A stretch of 64,000 bases of DNA from JAFGBI01 sp964454025. Its GTDB lineage: Bacteria; Myxococcota_A; Polyangia; Polyangiales; Polyangiaceae. The stretch covers positions 1-64,000 of the forward strand of contig CAYVRP010000001.1 of the NCBI GenBank assembly GCA_964454025.1, given 5' to 3'. The translations under genes and the position numbers were made by a program. Shown here piece by piece: positions 32,950-41,349 of the stretch; the stretch's first letter is position 1; the number at the start of each line of letters is the position of its first letter. The notes under the pieces are model-generated. The model was not told the origin of the DNA and made no database searches. It saw only the letters and a list, made by a program, of their open reading frames with translations.

Positions 32950-32968
32950 CCTGCCGCGGTGACGGCGC

Positions 32969-33652
32969 TCACAGGCCCGGGGGGGTGATCCCGGGGACGC
33001 GGAACTGCACCGCGGTGAAGTAGAGGAAGGTCATGTGTGAGAAGATGGCGGGCCACAGCCGTCCCATCGCGCGCGTGAGGAAACCCCAGGTCAGCCCGCA
33101 GGCCCCGGTGGCCACCATGAAGAGCGGGTTGAGCCCCGCCGCGGTGTCCGCGAGGAGCACCAGGGACGGTGTGGAGGCGAGCGTGAACAGTCCGGCCGTG
33201 GCGAGCCAACCCCAGCGTGCACCGAGGCGCTCCTCGAGCAGAGTCTGGATCAGGCCGCGCCACGTCAGCTCCACGAGCCCAGCCGCGGCGAGCACCGCGA
33301 GCGTGAGCCCGACGGAGCGCTGCACCGCGTTGGGGTCCCCGATCACGAGGTAGATGCGCGCGATCCATCCCGCGGCGACCGACCCCGGAGGCACGAGCCT
33401 GGCGCGCATCATCCAGGACCCGATCAGCAGCGCCGTCGCCGCGAGGACGCCGATGGTGAAGTCCCCGCCGCGCGGGGTGAGGCGCTCGGAGAGCGAGCCG
33501 TCCTCGCGCATCCGCCACCCGGCGAGGCCAGCCAGGCCCGCGTGCGCGCCGATGATCGCCCCCCAGACCAGCGCGCGGCCGGCGCAGAGCGGGGAGAGCG
33601 CGAGGGCGGTCGCGCTCGCGCTGACGAAACCGGCCAGGAGCGCGAGCAGCAT
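32969..33652 (-). CDS. CPBP (Abi/CAAX-like) intramembrane metalloprotease-family protein
   Basis: The predicted protein has 227 residues from ATG 33652, which shares an A with the coaBC stop (TGATG), indicating translational coupling. About six hydrophobic segments are seen. Motif 1 is VELTWRGLI, with one Glu and the Arg of the usual EExxxR (the first Glu is Val). Motif 3 near the end (GLTWGFLTRAMGRLWPAIFSH) keeps the final His. Loss of the first Glu may reduce protease activity. Family members act as membrane proteases or protein-modifying factors; the substrate is unknown. The placement after coaBC appears to be an operon of convenience. Confidence 0.75.
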   Translation of the reverse strand: MLLALLAGFVSASATALALSPLCAGRALVWGAIIGAHAGLAGLAGWRMREDGSLSERLTPRGGDFTIGVLAATALLIGSWMMRARLVPPGSVAAGWIARIYLVIGDPNAVQRSVGLTLAVLAAAGLVELTWRGLIQTLLEERLGARWGWLATAGLFTLASTPSLVLLADTAAGLNPLFMVATGACGLTWGFLTRAMGRLWPAIFSHMTFLYFTAVQFRVPGITPPGL

Positions 33653-34977
33653 CACCCTTCCACCCGGAAGCACTGCGCCATCCAGTCGAGGATGCGCTCG
33701 GCCAGCGCCGCCTTCGAGATCTCCCGCAGCGGCTCCTGGTGGGTGGCGGTGACCAGGCTCGCGCGGTTGTCGTCGCGCTCGAGGGCGTCCCCGGCGTGGT
33801 TCGCCACCACGAGATCCACGCGCTTCTCCTCGAGCTTCTGTCGCGCTGCGGCGATGACGCGCTCATCCGAGTCGGTTTCGAGGGCGAATCCGATGAGCAG
33901 GGGGCGGCGGGTCCGTCGGGCCTGACCGATCTCGGCGAGGAGGTCCGGGTTGGAGACGAGCTCCAGCGTGAGCCCCTGGCTCTGCCGGCGGATCTTGGAG
34001 GAGCGGACCTCGGCGGGACGGTAGTCCGCGACGGCGGCGACCATCACCAGCGCGTCGGCGTGGCCGAGGTCGGGGCCCAGCGCCTGCCAGAGTGCCCCGC
34101 GCATGGCGATCGCGCTCCGCACGTCGACGCGCGCGACGCCGTAGGGGGTCCTGAGCGGGACGGGACCGGAGATCAGGGTCACGCGGGCGCCCCGCGTGTA
34201 CGCGCGCTCGGCGACCGCGAAGCCCATCTTCCCCGAGGACCGGTTGGAGATGTAGCGGACCGGGTCCAGGTCCTCCAACGTCGGACCGGCGGTCACCACC
34301 ACGTGCCGCCCCGCGAGGTCGGCCGCGACGAGGTGGCGCGCGGCACGGGTGACGATCTCCTCAGGCTCCGCCAGACGCCCCAGTCCCTGGTCGCCGGAGG
34401 CCACCTCCCCGAGCTGGGGACCGACCCACTCCACGCGACCGTCGCGGGAGAGGGTTTCCACGTTGCGCTGGGTGGCGGCGTTGGCCCACATCCCGGGGTG
34501 CATCGCCGGGGCGAGCAGCACCGGACAGTCGGCGCAGAGCACCGTGGCCGTGACCGGATCGTCCGCGCGACCGGCGGCGAGGCGCGCCAGCGTGTCTGCC
34601 GTCGCGGGCGCGACGATGATGAGCTGGCTCTCCCGGGCGATCTGAACGTGCGATTCGCCACCCCGGTCCAGCGCGAACAGATCGGTGGTCGGAGGACGCC
34701 CGGTGATGCCGGCGAAGGTTGCCGGGCCGACGAACTCGCGCGCCGCGCGGGTCATCAGGACCTGGACCGTGGCGCCCTCCTTCACCAGCAGGCGCGCCAC
34801 GATCGCCGCCTTGTCGGCGGCGACGCTGCCGGTCACCGCGAGGACGACCTGCCGGCCCGCGAAGCGACCGGCCGCCCGCGTCGGGGCCGCCGTCACCGCG
34901 GCGTGTTGCGGCCGGCTCGCTTCCTTCGTCGGGGGTCGGGGCGGGGTGGCGGGCGGGCGCGGAGGATCGCCGGTCAT
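33652..34977 (-). CDS. coaBC: Bifunctional phosphopantothenoylcysteine decarboxylase / phosphopantothenate-cysteine ligase
   Basis: The predicted protein has 441 residues from ATG 34977, which overlaps the mpg stop in ATGA. After a Pro-rich lead of about 35 residues comes the flavoprotein CoaC half (VVLAVTGSVAADKA) with the substrate motif PAMHPGMW. The usual Asn of PAMNxxMW is His here, a variant I recall from some actinobacterial enzymes. The CoaB half starts near residue 225 with VVVTAGPT and contains SNRSSGKMG, the nucleotide/dimer motif, and AAVADYRP. Together they convert 4'-phosphopantothenate to 4'-phosphopantetheine for coenzyme A. Full length, probably essential. Confidence 0.93.
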   Translation of the reverse strand: MTGDPPRPPATPPRPPTKEASRPQHAAVTAAPTRAAGRFAGRQVVLAVTGSVAADKAAIVARLLVKEGATVQVLMTRAAREFVGPATFAGITGRPPTTDLFALDRGGESHVQIARESQLIIVAPATADTLARLAAGRADDPVTATVLCADCPVLLAPAMHPGMWANAATQRNVETLSRDGRVEWVGPQLGEVASGDQGLGRLAEPEEIVTRAARHLVAADLAGRHVVVTAGPTLEDLDPVRYISNRSSGKMGFAVAERAYTRGARVTLISGPVPLRTPYGVARVDVRSAIAMRGALWQALGPDLGHADALVMVAAVADYRPAEVRSSKIRRQSQGLTLELVSNPDLLAEIGQARRTRRPLLIGFALETDSDERVIAAARQKLEEKRVDLVVANHAGDALERDDNRASLVTATHQEPLREISKAALAERILDWMAQCFRVEG

Positions 34978-35630
34978 GACCGGCGTAGGGTACCGCCATG
35001 GGGCCGGGAAACGTAGCGGTTTGCGCGCGCGAAGAAGCGCCACGGCCGTTTTGCCCATGCCCCCGCGTACTCCACGCCGATCCGCGCCGACCGCTCCGCG
35101 GGCCAGCGCGCGCCAGCGGCGAGGAACAGGTCGCCCTGGCAGAGATCGCGGCCGTCGTGCGCCCGATCGATCGCGAAGGCCTGGCAGACCTTCCCGGGGC
35201 CGTTCGTCAGCGAGGCCCGGTCGGCGGGCCCGCCGCGGCGCTTCGCCATCAGCTCGAGCCCGAGGAGCGGTTCGACGGCGCGCACGAGCACGGCGTGGGG
35301 CTCGCCCTCGGCGCCGGTCACCAGGTTGAAGTGGTGATGCATCCCGTACACGAAGAAGACGTAGGCGTGGCCGGGAGGCCCGAACATCGACGCGGTGCGC
35401 GCGGTGCGGCGACCGCCGTAGCTGTGGGCGGCACGGTCCTCCGGGCCGCGATACGCTTCGGTTTCCACGATCCGCCCCGCCACCGTGCCCTCCCGGGTCC
35501 GATGCACGAGCCACTGACCGAGGGCCGCCCGCGCCACCGCCAGCACGGGCCGGGCGTAGAAGGAGCGGGGCAGCGGCTCGAATTCCATCGGGTGCGGCGC
35601 TGCGCAGGGGGCGGCGCGGGCGCTTCCCAT
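34974..35630 (-). CDS. mpg: 3-methyladenine DNA glycosylase (AAG/MPG family)
   Basis: The predicted protein has 218 residues from ATG 35630. ATG 35588 (MEFEPLPRSFY) is also possible and matches the usual family start; neither has a clear ribosome site. Family signatures are LPRSFYARP, GRIVETEAYRGPEDRAAHS with the catalytic Glu, MFGPPGHAYVFFVYGMHHHFN, AVLVRAVEP and NGPGKVCQAF. It removes alkylated purines in base excision repair, in the cytoplasm. It is the first gene of a three-gene unit mpg-coaBC-CPBP joined by 4- and 1-nt overlaps. Confidence 0.93.
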   Translation of the reverse strand: MGSARAAPCAAPHPMEFEPLPRSFYARPVLAVARAALGQWLVHRTREGTVAGRIVETEAYRGPEDRAAHSYGGRRTARTASMFGPPGHAYVFFVYGMHHHFNLVTGAEGEPHAVLVRAVEPLLGLELMAKRRGGPADRASLTNGPGKVCQAFAIDRAHDGRDLCQGDLFLAAGARWPAERSARIGVEYAGAWAKRPWRFFARANRYVSRPHGGTLRRS

Positions 35631-35740
35631 CTACCACGCCGCCGCGCCGCCTTCTGCCCGCCGGGGCCCCGGACGGCGCCCGGTCGGTCGCTCCGGGGGG
35701 CACGGGAGCCCGCGGGGTTCGCCCCGCCCTCGCGCGCCGC

Positions 35741-37897
35741 TCAGAAACCCAGCGCTCGTCCACCCTGGTAGACGGCGAAGCTCGCGATCCACGCGAGGGC
35801 CGTCGTGTACGCGAAGAGGAAGACCGGCCAGCGCCAGGAGCGGGTTTCGCTGCGGACGACGGCGAGCGTGCTCGTGCACTGGCAGGCCAGCGCCATGAAG
35901 ACGAGCAGGGAGAAGGCCGTGAGCGGCGTGTAGCGGGGCGTGCCGTCCGGGCGCCGCTCGGCCCGGAGCCGGGCGCGGAGGGGCGCCCCGGCGTCCTCGG
36001 CGCCGATGCCGTGGACGACCGCCATGGTCGACACGAACACCTCGCGCGCCGCGAAGGAGCTGAGCAGCCCCACCCCGATCTTCCAATCGAAGCCGAGCGG
36101 CTCCAGTGCCGGCTCGATCGCCCGCCCGAGCCGGCCGGCGAAGCTCTGCTCGATGGCGGTCGCGTGACCGTCCGGCGCCGGGGCGAGGACGGCCGGCGCG
36201 GGCGCCCCGGCCGGGGCGGCGCCGCGAGGGAAGGAGAGCAACCCCCACAGCAGCACCGTCGCCACCAGGATGACCGTGCCGGCCGCCTTAAGGAAGACGA
36301 GGGCGCGCTCGAGCACCCCGCGCAGCGTCACGGACGGGCTTGGCCACCGATAGGGCGGCAGCTCGAGGACGAGCGGGACCCGACGGCCCGGGAGCACCGT
36401 GCGGCCGAGGAGGGTCGCGGCCAGGATGGGGAGCGCGAGCGAGAGGAGGTACACGCCGAGGAGCGCCAGCGACGGGAGCGGCAACACCCCGGCCACCAGC
36501 GTGAGCGGGATGAAGGCGCCGCACACGAGCGTGTATACCGGCAGTCGCCCCGAGCAGGTCATCAGCGGGATCACCAGCATCGTGAGCAGGCGATCGCGAC
36601 GGCGCTCCAGGGTGCGGGTCGCCAGGATCGCCGGCACTGCGCAGGCCAGGCCCGACAGCATGGGGACGAAGGACCGTCCGTGCAGCCCGAGCACCTTCAT
36701 GATGCGGTCCATGAGGTAGGCGACCCGCGCCATGTAGCCCGAGTCCTCGAGCAGCCCGAAGCAGAGGAAGAGGAGCAGGATCTGGGGCAAGAACACCAAG
36801 ACGTTCCCGACGCCGCCGATCACGCCCACCACCAGCAGATCGCGCAGGATGGACCTGGGCAGCGCCGCGGTCACGCCGGACTGGGCGGCCATCACCGCTG
36901 CCTCGATGGCCCGGATCGCCGGCTCGGTCCCGGCGAAGAGCCCGTAGAAGAGCAGCAGCAGCCCCGCGGCGAAGCAGAGGAAGCCCAGGACGGGGTGCAA
37001 GAGGATCCGATCCAGGCGCTCCGAGACCGCGTGCTTCGGCGGATGGGGGGCGCGCGCGCCGAGCAGCCGGGGTAGCGCCTCGTCGAGCAGCGCGTACCGG
37101 CTCCCGATGATCTCGCTGTCGAGGTCGCGACCCGTCGCTTCGGCGCGGACGGCCTGGCACCGCTCCCGGAGCGCCGGGGGGATCCCCTGGAGCGCGTCGT
37201 CGGTCTCGAGGCTGGAGAGCGCCCACAACGCGAGCGCGCGGTCGCGCTCGACGTCGCGCCGCAGGGGTGCGGGGAGCGCCTCGGCGACTCGATCCAGGTC
37301 CCGCTTCAGCGCCGCGGGGTAGGCGACCCGGATCGCGCCCAAGGACGGGGCGACGACGGCGCGCGCGATGACCGCTCGGAGCTCGTCGATGCCCTCCCCG
37401 TGGCGCGCGTCGGTCGCCACGCAGGGTACGCCGAACAGCGCCCCGACCGCCTCTGCTCGGGGACGAGGGGCCGCCACCTCGTCGATCATGTTGAGGGCGA
37501 CGACCACCGGGACGCGTGCCTCCACGAGCTGGAGCACGAGGTAAAGGCTGCGGCCGAGCTGCCCCGCGTCTACGACGACCACCACGAGCTTGGGTTCGGC
37601 GTGCCCGCGCAGGCCGAGCGCGGCATCGACGGTGACCTGCTCCTCCGGGGAGCGTGCCGCGAGCGAGTACGCGCCCGGGAGATCGACGAGCTCGACCGGA
37701 CCGGGGGGCGTGGGCAGCTCGAGTCGCCCCGCGCGCCGCTCGACCGTGACCCCGGGGTAGTTGCCGACGCGCGCGGTGGCCCCGGTGAGCGCGTTGAAGA
37801 GCGTGGTCTTGCCGACGTTGGGGTTGCCGACGATGAGGACGACGGGCGGGAGGGGGCTCGCGGCGGCGCTCGGGGCGACGGCGGGCGGATCGACCAT
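35741..37897 (-). CDS. feoB: Ferrous iron transporter FeoB
   Basis: The predicted protein has 718 residues. ATG 37897 follows GGAGG by 9 nt. The N-terminal GTPase shows G1 GNPNVGKTTLFN, G2 NYPGVTVE, G3 DLPGAYS and G4 NMIDE. A helical linker comes next, then about ten transmembrane segments in two gate repeats (LLEDSGYMAR, GLACAVPAI, CSGRLPVY) and the late Cys motif ALACQCTSTLAVV-x3-E. It imports Fe2+ across the inner membrane. It lies 38 nt after feoA on the same strand and probably shares the Fur-regulated promoter. Length and domain order are normal. Confidence 0.95.
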   Translation of the reverse strand: MVDPPAVAPSAAASPLPPVVLIVGNPNVGKTTLFNALTGATARVGNYPGVTVERRAGRLELPTPPGPVELVDLPGAYSLAARSPEEQVTVDAALGLRGHAEPKLVVVVVDAGQLGRSLYLVLQLVEARVPVVVALNMIDEVAAPRPRAEAVGALFGVPCVATDARHGEGIDELRAVIARAVVAPSLGAIRVAYPAALKRDLDRVAEALPAPLRRDVERDRALALWALSSLETDDALQGIPPALRERCQAVRAEATGRDLDSEIIGSRYALLDEALPRLLGARAPHPPKHAVSERLDRILLHPVLGFLCFAAGLLLLFYGLFAGTEPAIRAIEAAVMAAQSGVTAALPRSILRDLLVVGVIGGVGNVLVFLPQILLLFLCFGLLEDSGYMARVAYLMDRIMKVLGLHGRSFVPMLSGLACAVPAILATRTLERRRDRLLTMLVIPLMTCSGRLPVYTLVCGAFIPLTLVAGVLPLPSLALLGVYLLSLALPILAATLLGRTVLPGRRVPLVLELPPYRWPSPSVTLRGVLERALVFLKAAGTVILVATVLLWGLLSFPRGAAPAGAPAPAVLAPAPDGHATAIEQSFAGRLGRAIEPALEPLGFDWKIGVGLLSSFAAREVFVSTMAVVHGIGAEDAGAPLRARLRAERRPDGTPRYTPLTAFSLLVFMALACQCTSTLAVVRSETRSWRWPVFLFAYTTALAWIASFAVYQGGRALGF

Positions 37898-37935
37898 CGG
37901 CGGTGCCTCCGGGCGGGGATGACGCAGCCCGCCGC

Positions 37936-38277
37936 TCAGGTCGAAGGCCGGGGTCCGCGCAGGGCCGCGCGGAGCCAGCCGCGCGGCCCGCTCGCGAGCG
38001 CCTGCGCCGCCGCGCGGGCGCGGTCGCGCCGGGGTGGGGTCGGGCAACTCACCGGCGAGCTCGACACGTCGATGTTGCTCGCGTCCTCGCGACCGACGGT
38101 CAAGCTGCAGCCTCGAACGAGCAGCTCGAGCGGTCCTCCGAGCGGTGCGCGGCCGAGGATCGTGAGGAGCGTGCCGGGCAACAGCCCGAGCTCCATCAGC
38201 CGGCGCCGGAACGAGGCCTCGCCCCCGAGCCGTTCGAGGCGGTGCGTGGAGCCGGGGGCACAGTCGCTGAGCTTCAT
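37936..38277 (-). CDS. feoA: FeoA-like SH3 domain protein
   Basis: The predicted protein has 113 residues from ATG 38277 (MKLSDCAPG); an earlier in-frame ATG at 38316 would read through the operator. The SH3-like core includes MELGLLPGTLLTILGRAPLGG and the strand ending TVGREDASNIDV. The C-terminal 35 residues are an Arg/Ala/Pro-rich extension beyond the usual 75-85 residue FeoA. It is a small cytoplasmic partner that supports FeoB. It is the first gene of the feoAB unit, with a Fur-type site 24-38 nt upstream of the start. Confidence 0.88.
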   Translation of the reverse strand: MKLSDCAPGSTHRLERLGGEASFRRRLMELGLLPGTLLTILGRAPLGGPLELLVRGCSLTVGREDASNIDVSSSPVSCPTPPRRDRARAAAQALASGPRGWLRAALRGPRPST

Positions 38278-38300
38278 CGATCGAGGTGGGTATAGCGTTT

Positions 38301-38315
38301 TGAAATTCATTTTCA
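38301..38315 (-). promoter_or_regulatory. Fur-type operator upstream of feoAB
   Basis: TGAAATTCATTTTCA is a 7-1-7 inverted repeat with a single mismatch, matching the Fur half-site pattern TGAwAATnATTwTCA, in an AT-rich patch of otherwise very GC-rich DNA. It sits just upstream of feoA, where iron-dependent repression is expected. Overlap with the promoter is likely. Confidence 0.75.
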
Positions 38316-38412
38316 ACTATGAACTTCAGGCCAGCCCGTACCGGCTCAGGGACCGGCTCCCGGACGCTCCCGCGGAGGGAGATGGGGGATGCGGGGGTGC
38401 CGGCTACAGGGC

Positions 38413-39165
38413 CTAATCTCGGGACTCGTAGACGCGACCCGCCGGTAGCTCGAGCGCCGTCAGGAACCCTCCGCTCCCGGCGCCGGTGTCAAGGCCCACA
38501 CAGCACTCGCCCGCCCAGAGATCGGTCGGATCCTCCGGCGTGTAGGCGCTGAGCTCCTCCGGGAGATACTCGGTCCTGGTGTGTCCGAAGACGCAGAGCT
38601 TGCCCCGGTAGCTCGTGAAGAAATCCTCGTCGCGGCACCAGAGCAGGGTGGACGGCGGCGTGACGTCGCGGGGGTGGGCGAACCCTCCCTCGCCCCGCGG
38701 GAGCCCGGCGTGCACGTAGATCGCGTGCTCGTCCTCGTAGTAGTACGGCAGCGAGCGAAACCACTCCACGACCTCCGGCGGCAGGAACGCGCCGCGCTGC
38801 ATCGCGGCGAGCTCCTCCGGCTGCGGGTGCTCTTCCTCCCGCGGCGGGGGTCCACCCGTGAAGGACCGGTAGGCGGCGAGGCAGCCGTTGCCGACGGGGA
38901 TCACGAAGGGATCCCAGCCGCCATCGACCACCCGCAGCCAGGCGTCCTCGTGGTTGCCTCGGAGCGTCACCACGCGTGCGGGCTGCCGGCGCGCGAGCTC
39001 CCGGACGTAGGCCACGACCGGGGCCGAGTCGGGCCCCCGGTCCACGTAGTCGCCGAGGAACACCAGGGTGTCGCCGGCGTCCAGCGCCGGGAGGCAGGAG
39101 AGCAGGCGAAACAAAGCCGCCCTGTCACCGTGGATGTCACCGATCGCGAACGTCCGCTTGGCCAT
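38413..39165 (-). CDS. PPP-family Ser/Thr (or broad-specificity) protein phosphatase
   Basis: The predicted protein has 250 residues from ATG 39165 (MAKRTFAIGDIHG). Longer in-frame starts exist at 39228 (ATG) and 39249 (GTG), but the likely promoter overlaps them. The PPP metal motifs are complete: GDIHG, GDYVDRG and GNHE, with later VHAGLP and FGHT supplying the His ligands. It is the size of bacterial PrpA/PrpB or ApaH-like enzymes. It is divergent from an FHA-domain gene whose start overlaps its promoter region, which suggests a phosphorylation-linked pair (FHA reads phospho-Thr, PPP removes it). That link is inference. Confidence 0.9.
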   Translation of the reverse strand: MAKRTFAIGDIHGDRAALFRLLSCLPALDAGDTLVFLGDYVDRGPDSAPVVAYVRELARRQPARVVTLRGNHEDAWLRVVDGGWDPFVIPVGNGCLAAYRSFTGGPPPREEEHPQPEELAAMQRGAFLPPEVVEWFRSLPYYYEDEHAIYVHAGLPRGEGGFAHPRDVTPPSTLLWCRDEDFFTSYRGKLCVFGHTRTEYLPEELSAYTPEDPTDLWAGECCVGLDTGAGSGGFLTALELPAGRVYESRD

Positions 39166-39230
39166 GAGGTCGTCGCGCGCCGGGCGCTCACGCCGGGAGG
39201 CGGTCGCGCCGCCCCGGTCGTCGTGCATCG

Positions 39231-39259
39231 GTGGTAGAGTGCGGAGCACCCCATGTCAA
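39231..39259 (-). promoter_or_regulatory. Possible sigma-70-type promoter of the PPP phosphatase gene
   Basis: On the minus strand TTGACA (39259-39254) is followed after exactly 17 nt by TACCAC (39236-39231). The -35 is a perfect match; the -10 is weak (3 of 6). It would start transcription just upstream of ATG 39165. It overlaps the start codon of the divergent FHA gene. Confidence 0.35.
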
Positions 39260-39651
39260 CCGGCGGTCCCCGAGGTTCCTGTCATGACGGGCTCGTCACC
39301 GAGGCGACGAGAGTGGTGGAGCGCGGGATCGGCTCGCGCTTCGAGGTGGCTCGCAAGCCCTTCCTGCTCCTCCAGGTCGAGGGGCCCGGGGCGCCTCGGG
39401 AGGTCAAGCTGGACCTGCCCGAGATGGTGGTCGGGCGCTCGCTCCAGGCGCACCTCGCGATCGAGAGCACCCTGATCTCGCGCCAGCATCTCGCGCTGCG
39501 CCGGCAGGGACCGGACTACGTCTGCGTCGATCTCGACAGCGTCAACGGGCTGTACCTGAACGGGTTGCGGGTACACTCCGCGGTGCTGCGCGACGGTGAC
39601 GTCCTGCAGATCGGGGACGTCGTGCTGCTGTATCGGGAGGGTGACGCATGA
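39253..39651 (+). CDS. FHA-domain protein
   Basis: The predicted protein has 132 residues. ATG 39253 has GGAG 6 nt upstream. The FHA domain covers residues 50-130: VVGRSLQAHLAI, STLISRQHLAL (phospho-Thr-binding Arg/Ser-type loop), DLDSVNGLYLNG (usual SSNGT is SVNGL) and the LRDGDVLQIGD strand. It probably binds phosphothreonine peptides. Its stop overlaps the next start in ATGA, so it is translationally coupled to the metallo-hydrolase. The Ser-Val-Asn-Gly variation may alter phosphopeptide preference. Confidence 0.88.
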   Translation: MSTGGPRGSCHDGLVTEATRVVERGIGSRFEVARKPFLLLQVEGPGAPREVKLDLPEMVVGRSLQAHLAIESTLISRQHLALRRQGPDYVCVDLDSVNGLYLNGLRVHSAVLRDGDVLQIGDVVLLYREGDA

Positions 39652-40526
39652 CGTTCTTCACCCGGTTCTGGGGCACGCGCGGCTCGATCCCGACGCCCGG
39701 CCACTCCACGCGCCGCTACGGGGGCAACACCTCCTGCGTCGAGATCCGGGTGGACGGAGCCCTGTTCATCTGCGATGGCGGCACGGGGATGCGGGAGCTC
39801 GGCGCCGCCCTCCTGCGCCGCGGCGACGATCCGGTGGACGCGCACCTGCTGTTCAGCCACACCCATTGGGATCACATCCAGGGGTTCCCGTTCTTCGTGC
39901 CGGCCTACCGTCCGACGACCACGCTGCGCGTCTACGACGTGGCGCGGGACGACGACCGGGCGCACCGCTTGCTGATGGGCCAGATGCGATCCGAGTACTT
40001 CCCGGTGAGCTTCTCGGACCTCGGCTCGCGGATCGTGCCGAGCGATCTCCAGGGTGGCCACACCACCCTCGAAGGGGTCACCGTCCGCGCCTTCGAGCAG
40101 GTGCACCCGGGGCGGAGCTTCGCCTACTCCTTCGCCAAGGGCGCGCACAAGGTCGTGTACGCGACCGACAGCGAGCTCGACCGCATCGTGTCGAATCGCG
40201 ACGACATCGTGGCCCGACCGGCGTCCCTCCGCCGGTTGCCGAGCGCGCTCCTGGACTTCGTCTCGGGCGCCGATCTCCTGATCGCGGACGCGCAGTACAA
40301 CGACGACGACTACCGTGACGGCTGGGGGCACGCCCGGGCCCACACGGTGGTGGACCTGGCGCTCCAGGCGGGGGCCAAGCAGCTCGCGCTGTTCCACCAC
40401 GATCCGACCCAGACCGACGCGGACGTCGAGGCGAAGGTGGAGCGTGCCACGGCGCGGGCGCGCGCCGCGGGCTCCGCGCTCGTCGTCTTCGGGGCGCGGG
40501 AGGGAGTGGAGCTGAAGATCGGCTGA
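39648..40526 (+). CDS. Metallo-beta-lactamase-fold hydrolase
   Basis: The predicted protein has 292 residues from ATG 39648. The start FWGTRGSIPTPG and YGGNTSCVEI are typical of the PhnP/RNase Z-like branch. The zinc motif HTHWDHIQG supplies His/Asp ligands, a further Asp lies in YATDSE, and HH in LFHHDPTQ is probably the last ligand. Members are phosphodiesterases or cyclic-nucleotide-type hydrolases; the exact substrate is not readable. It forms a coupled pair with the FHA protein, so its activity may be steered by phospho-signalling. Confidence 0.88.
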   Translation: MTFFTRFWGTRGSIPTPGHSTRRYGGNTSCVEIRVDGALFICDGGTGMRELGAALLRRGDDPVDAHLLFSHTHWDHIQGFPFFVPAYRPTTTLRVYDVARDDDRAHRLLMGQMRSEYFPVSFSDLGSRIVPSDLQGGHTTLEGVTVRAFEQVHPGRSFAYSFAKGAHKVVYATDSELDRIVSNRDDIVARPASLRRLPSALLDFVSGADLLIADAQYNDDDYRDGWGHARAHTVVDLALQAGAKQLALFHHDPTQTDADVEAKVERATARARAAGSALVVFGAREGVELKIG

Positions 40527-40557
40527 CCGCGCTCCCGCGCCGGGCCTCGGGTCGGCG

Positions 40558-41241
40558 TCACCGCTCGAGCGCGTTGTCCTCCCCGAGCAGCCCGTGCGGC
40601 CGCATCAGCGCCGGGCTGGTCGCGTCCGCGAAGGCGTCGGGTGCGGCCTCCTCCCCGGTCGTGGCCTGGAACCACCTGCGCTTCTTCCACACCCGCGAGG
40701 TGTTCAGGAAGGTGAGGACCTCCTGGTCCATGGCCACCACCGCCGGGCGGCAGAGCTCCTTGCGCTCCGCGCGCCCCGGCAGGCGCAGCGCCGCCTCGGC
40801 GGCGACCTGCACGCCAACGACGGTCTTGAAGGCGCGCTGGTACGGCCGGTCGAGCTCGGGCGGCAAGAAGAGCCCCGCCTTCTCGGCCTGGGCTCGCAGC
40901 GCGGCGAGCTCGCCCGCGGTCTGCCGAAACCCGGTGTCGTCGCTGTCGAACACCACCGACGTCGCGTGCTCGGCCATGAGCTGGGAGAAGGTGATGAGGG
41001 CGCGCGTGCAGGCCTCGACCGACTCGACGGCCCGCACGAAGACGTCGAGCCGCATCGACTCGGCGCGTTGTCGCTGGGTTTCGGAGAGCCGCGCCAGGAG
41101 CGCCTCGCGGGTTTCGTCGAGCTGGAGCCGGATGCGGTGCAGGTGTCGGGCGACGGCGAGCGAGACGCCGAGCGCGACCACCCCCAGCAGCACACCCACC
41201 ACCAGCGTGCCGCCGATCAAGATCGAATCGGGTGCGATCAT
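40558..41241 (-). CDS. Single-pass membrane protein of unknown function
   Basis: The predicted protein has 227 residues from ATG 41241. Residues 7-30 are one hydrophobic segment. Residues 32-80 are charged and helical, probably coiled coil (LHRIRLQLDETREALLARL...). The rest is a mostly helical cytoplasmic domain. There is no recognised motif or enzyme signature. It is convergent with the metallo-hydrolase gene and is followed upstream on the same strand by another unknown gene after about 110 nt. Confidence 0.65.
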   Translation of the reverse strand: MIAPDSILIGGTLVVGVLLGVVALGVSLAVARHLHRIRLQLDETREALLARLSETQRQRAESMRLDVFVRAVESVEACTRALITFSQLMAEHATSVVFDSDDTGFRQTAGELAALRAQAEKAGLFLPPELDRPYQRAFKTVVGVQVAAEAALRLPGRAERKELCRPAVVAMDQEVLTFLNTSRVWKKRRWFQATTGEEAAPDAFADATSPALMRPHGLLGEDNALER

Positions 41242-41349
41242 CGGGTGCCCGGACTGCGATCGAAGAGTCTAGCGCATGGGCTCGCTCGGCGCTGCGGGGT
41301 CACGCGGGGACCGCCTTGGCGCGGATCGGGCGCCAGGGCTCCGCGGCGC

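Noticed and set aside
36011..38416. Long plus-strand frames opposite feoB
   Set aside because: Charged low-complexity shadow translation; feoB is complete on the minus strand.
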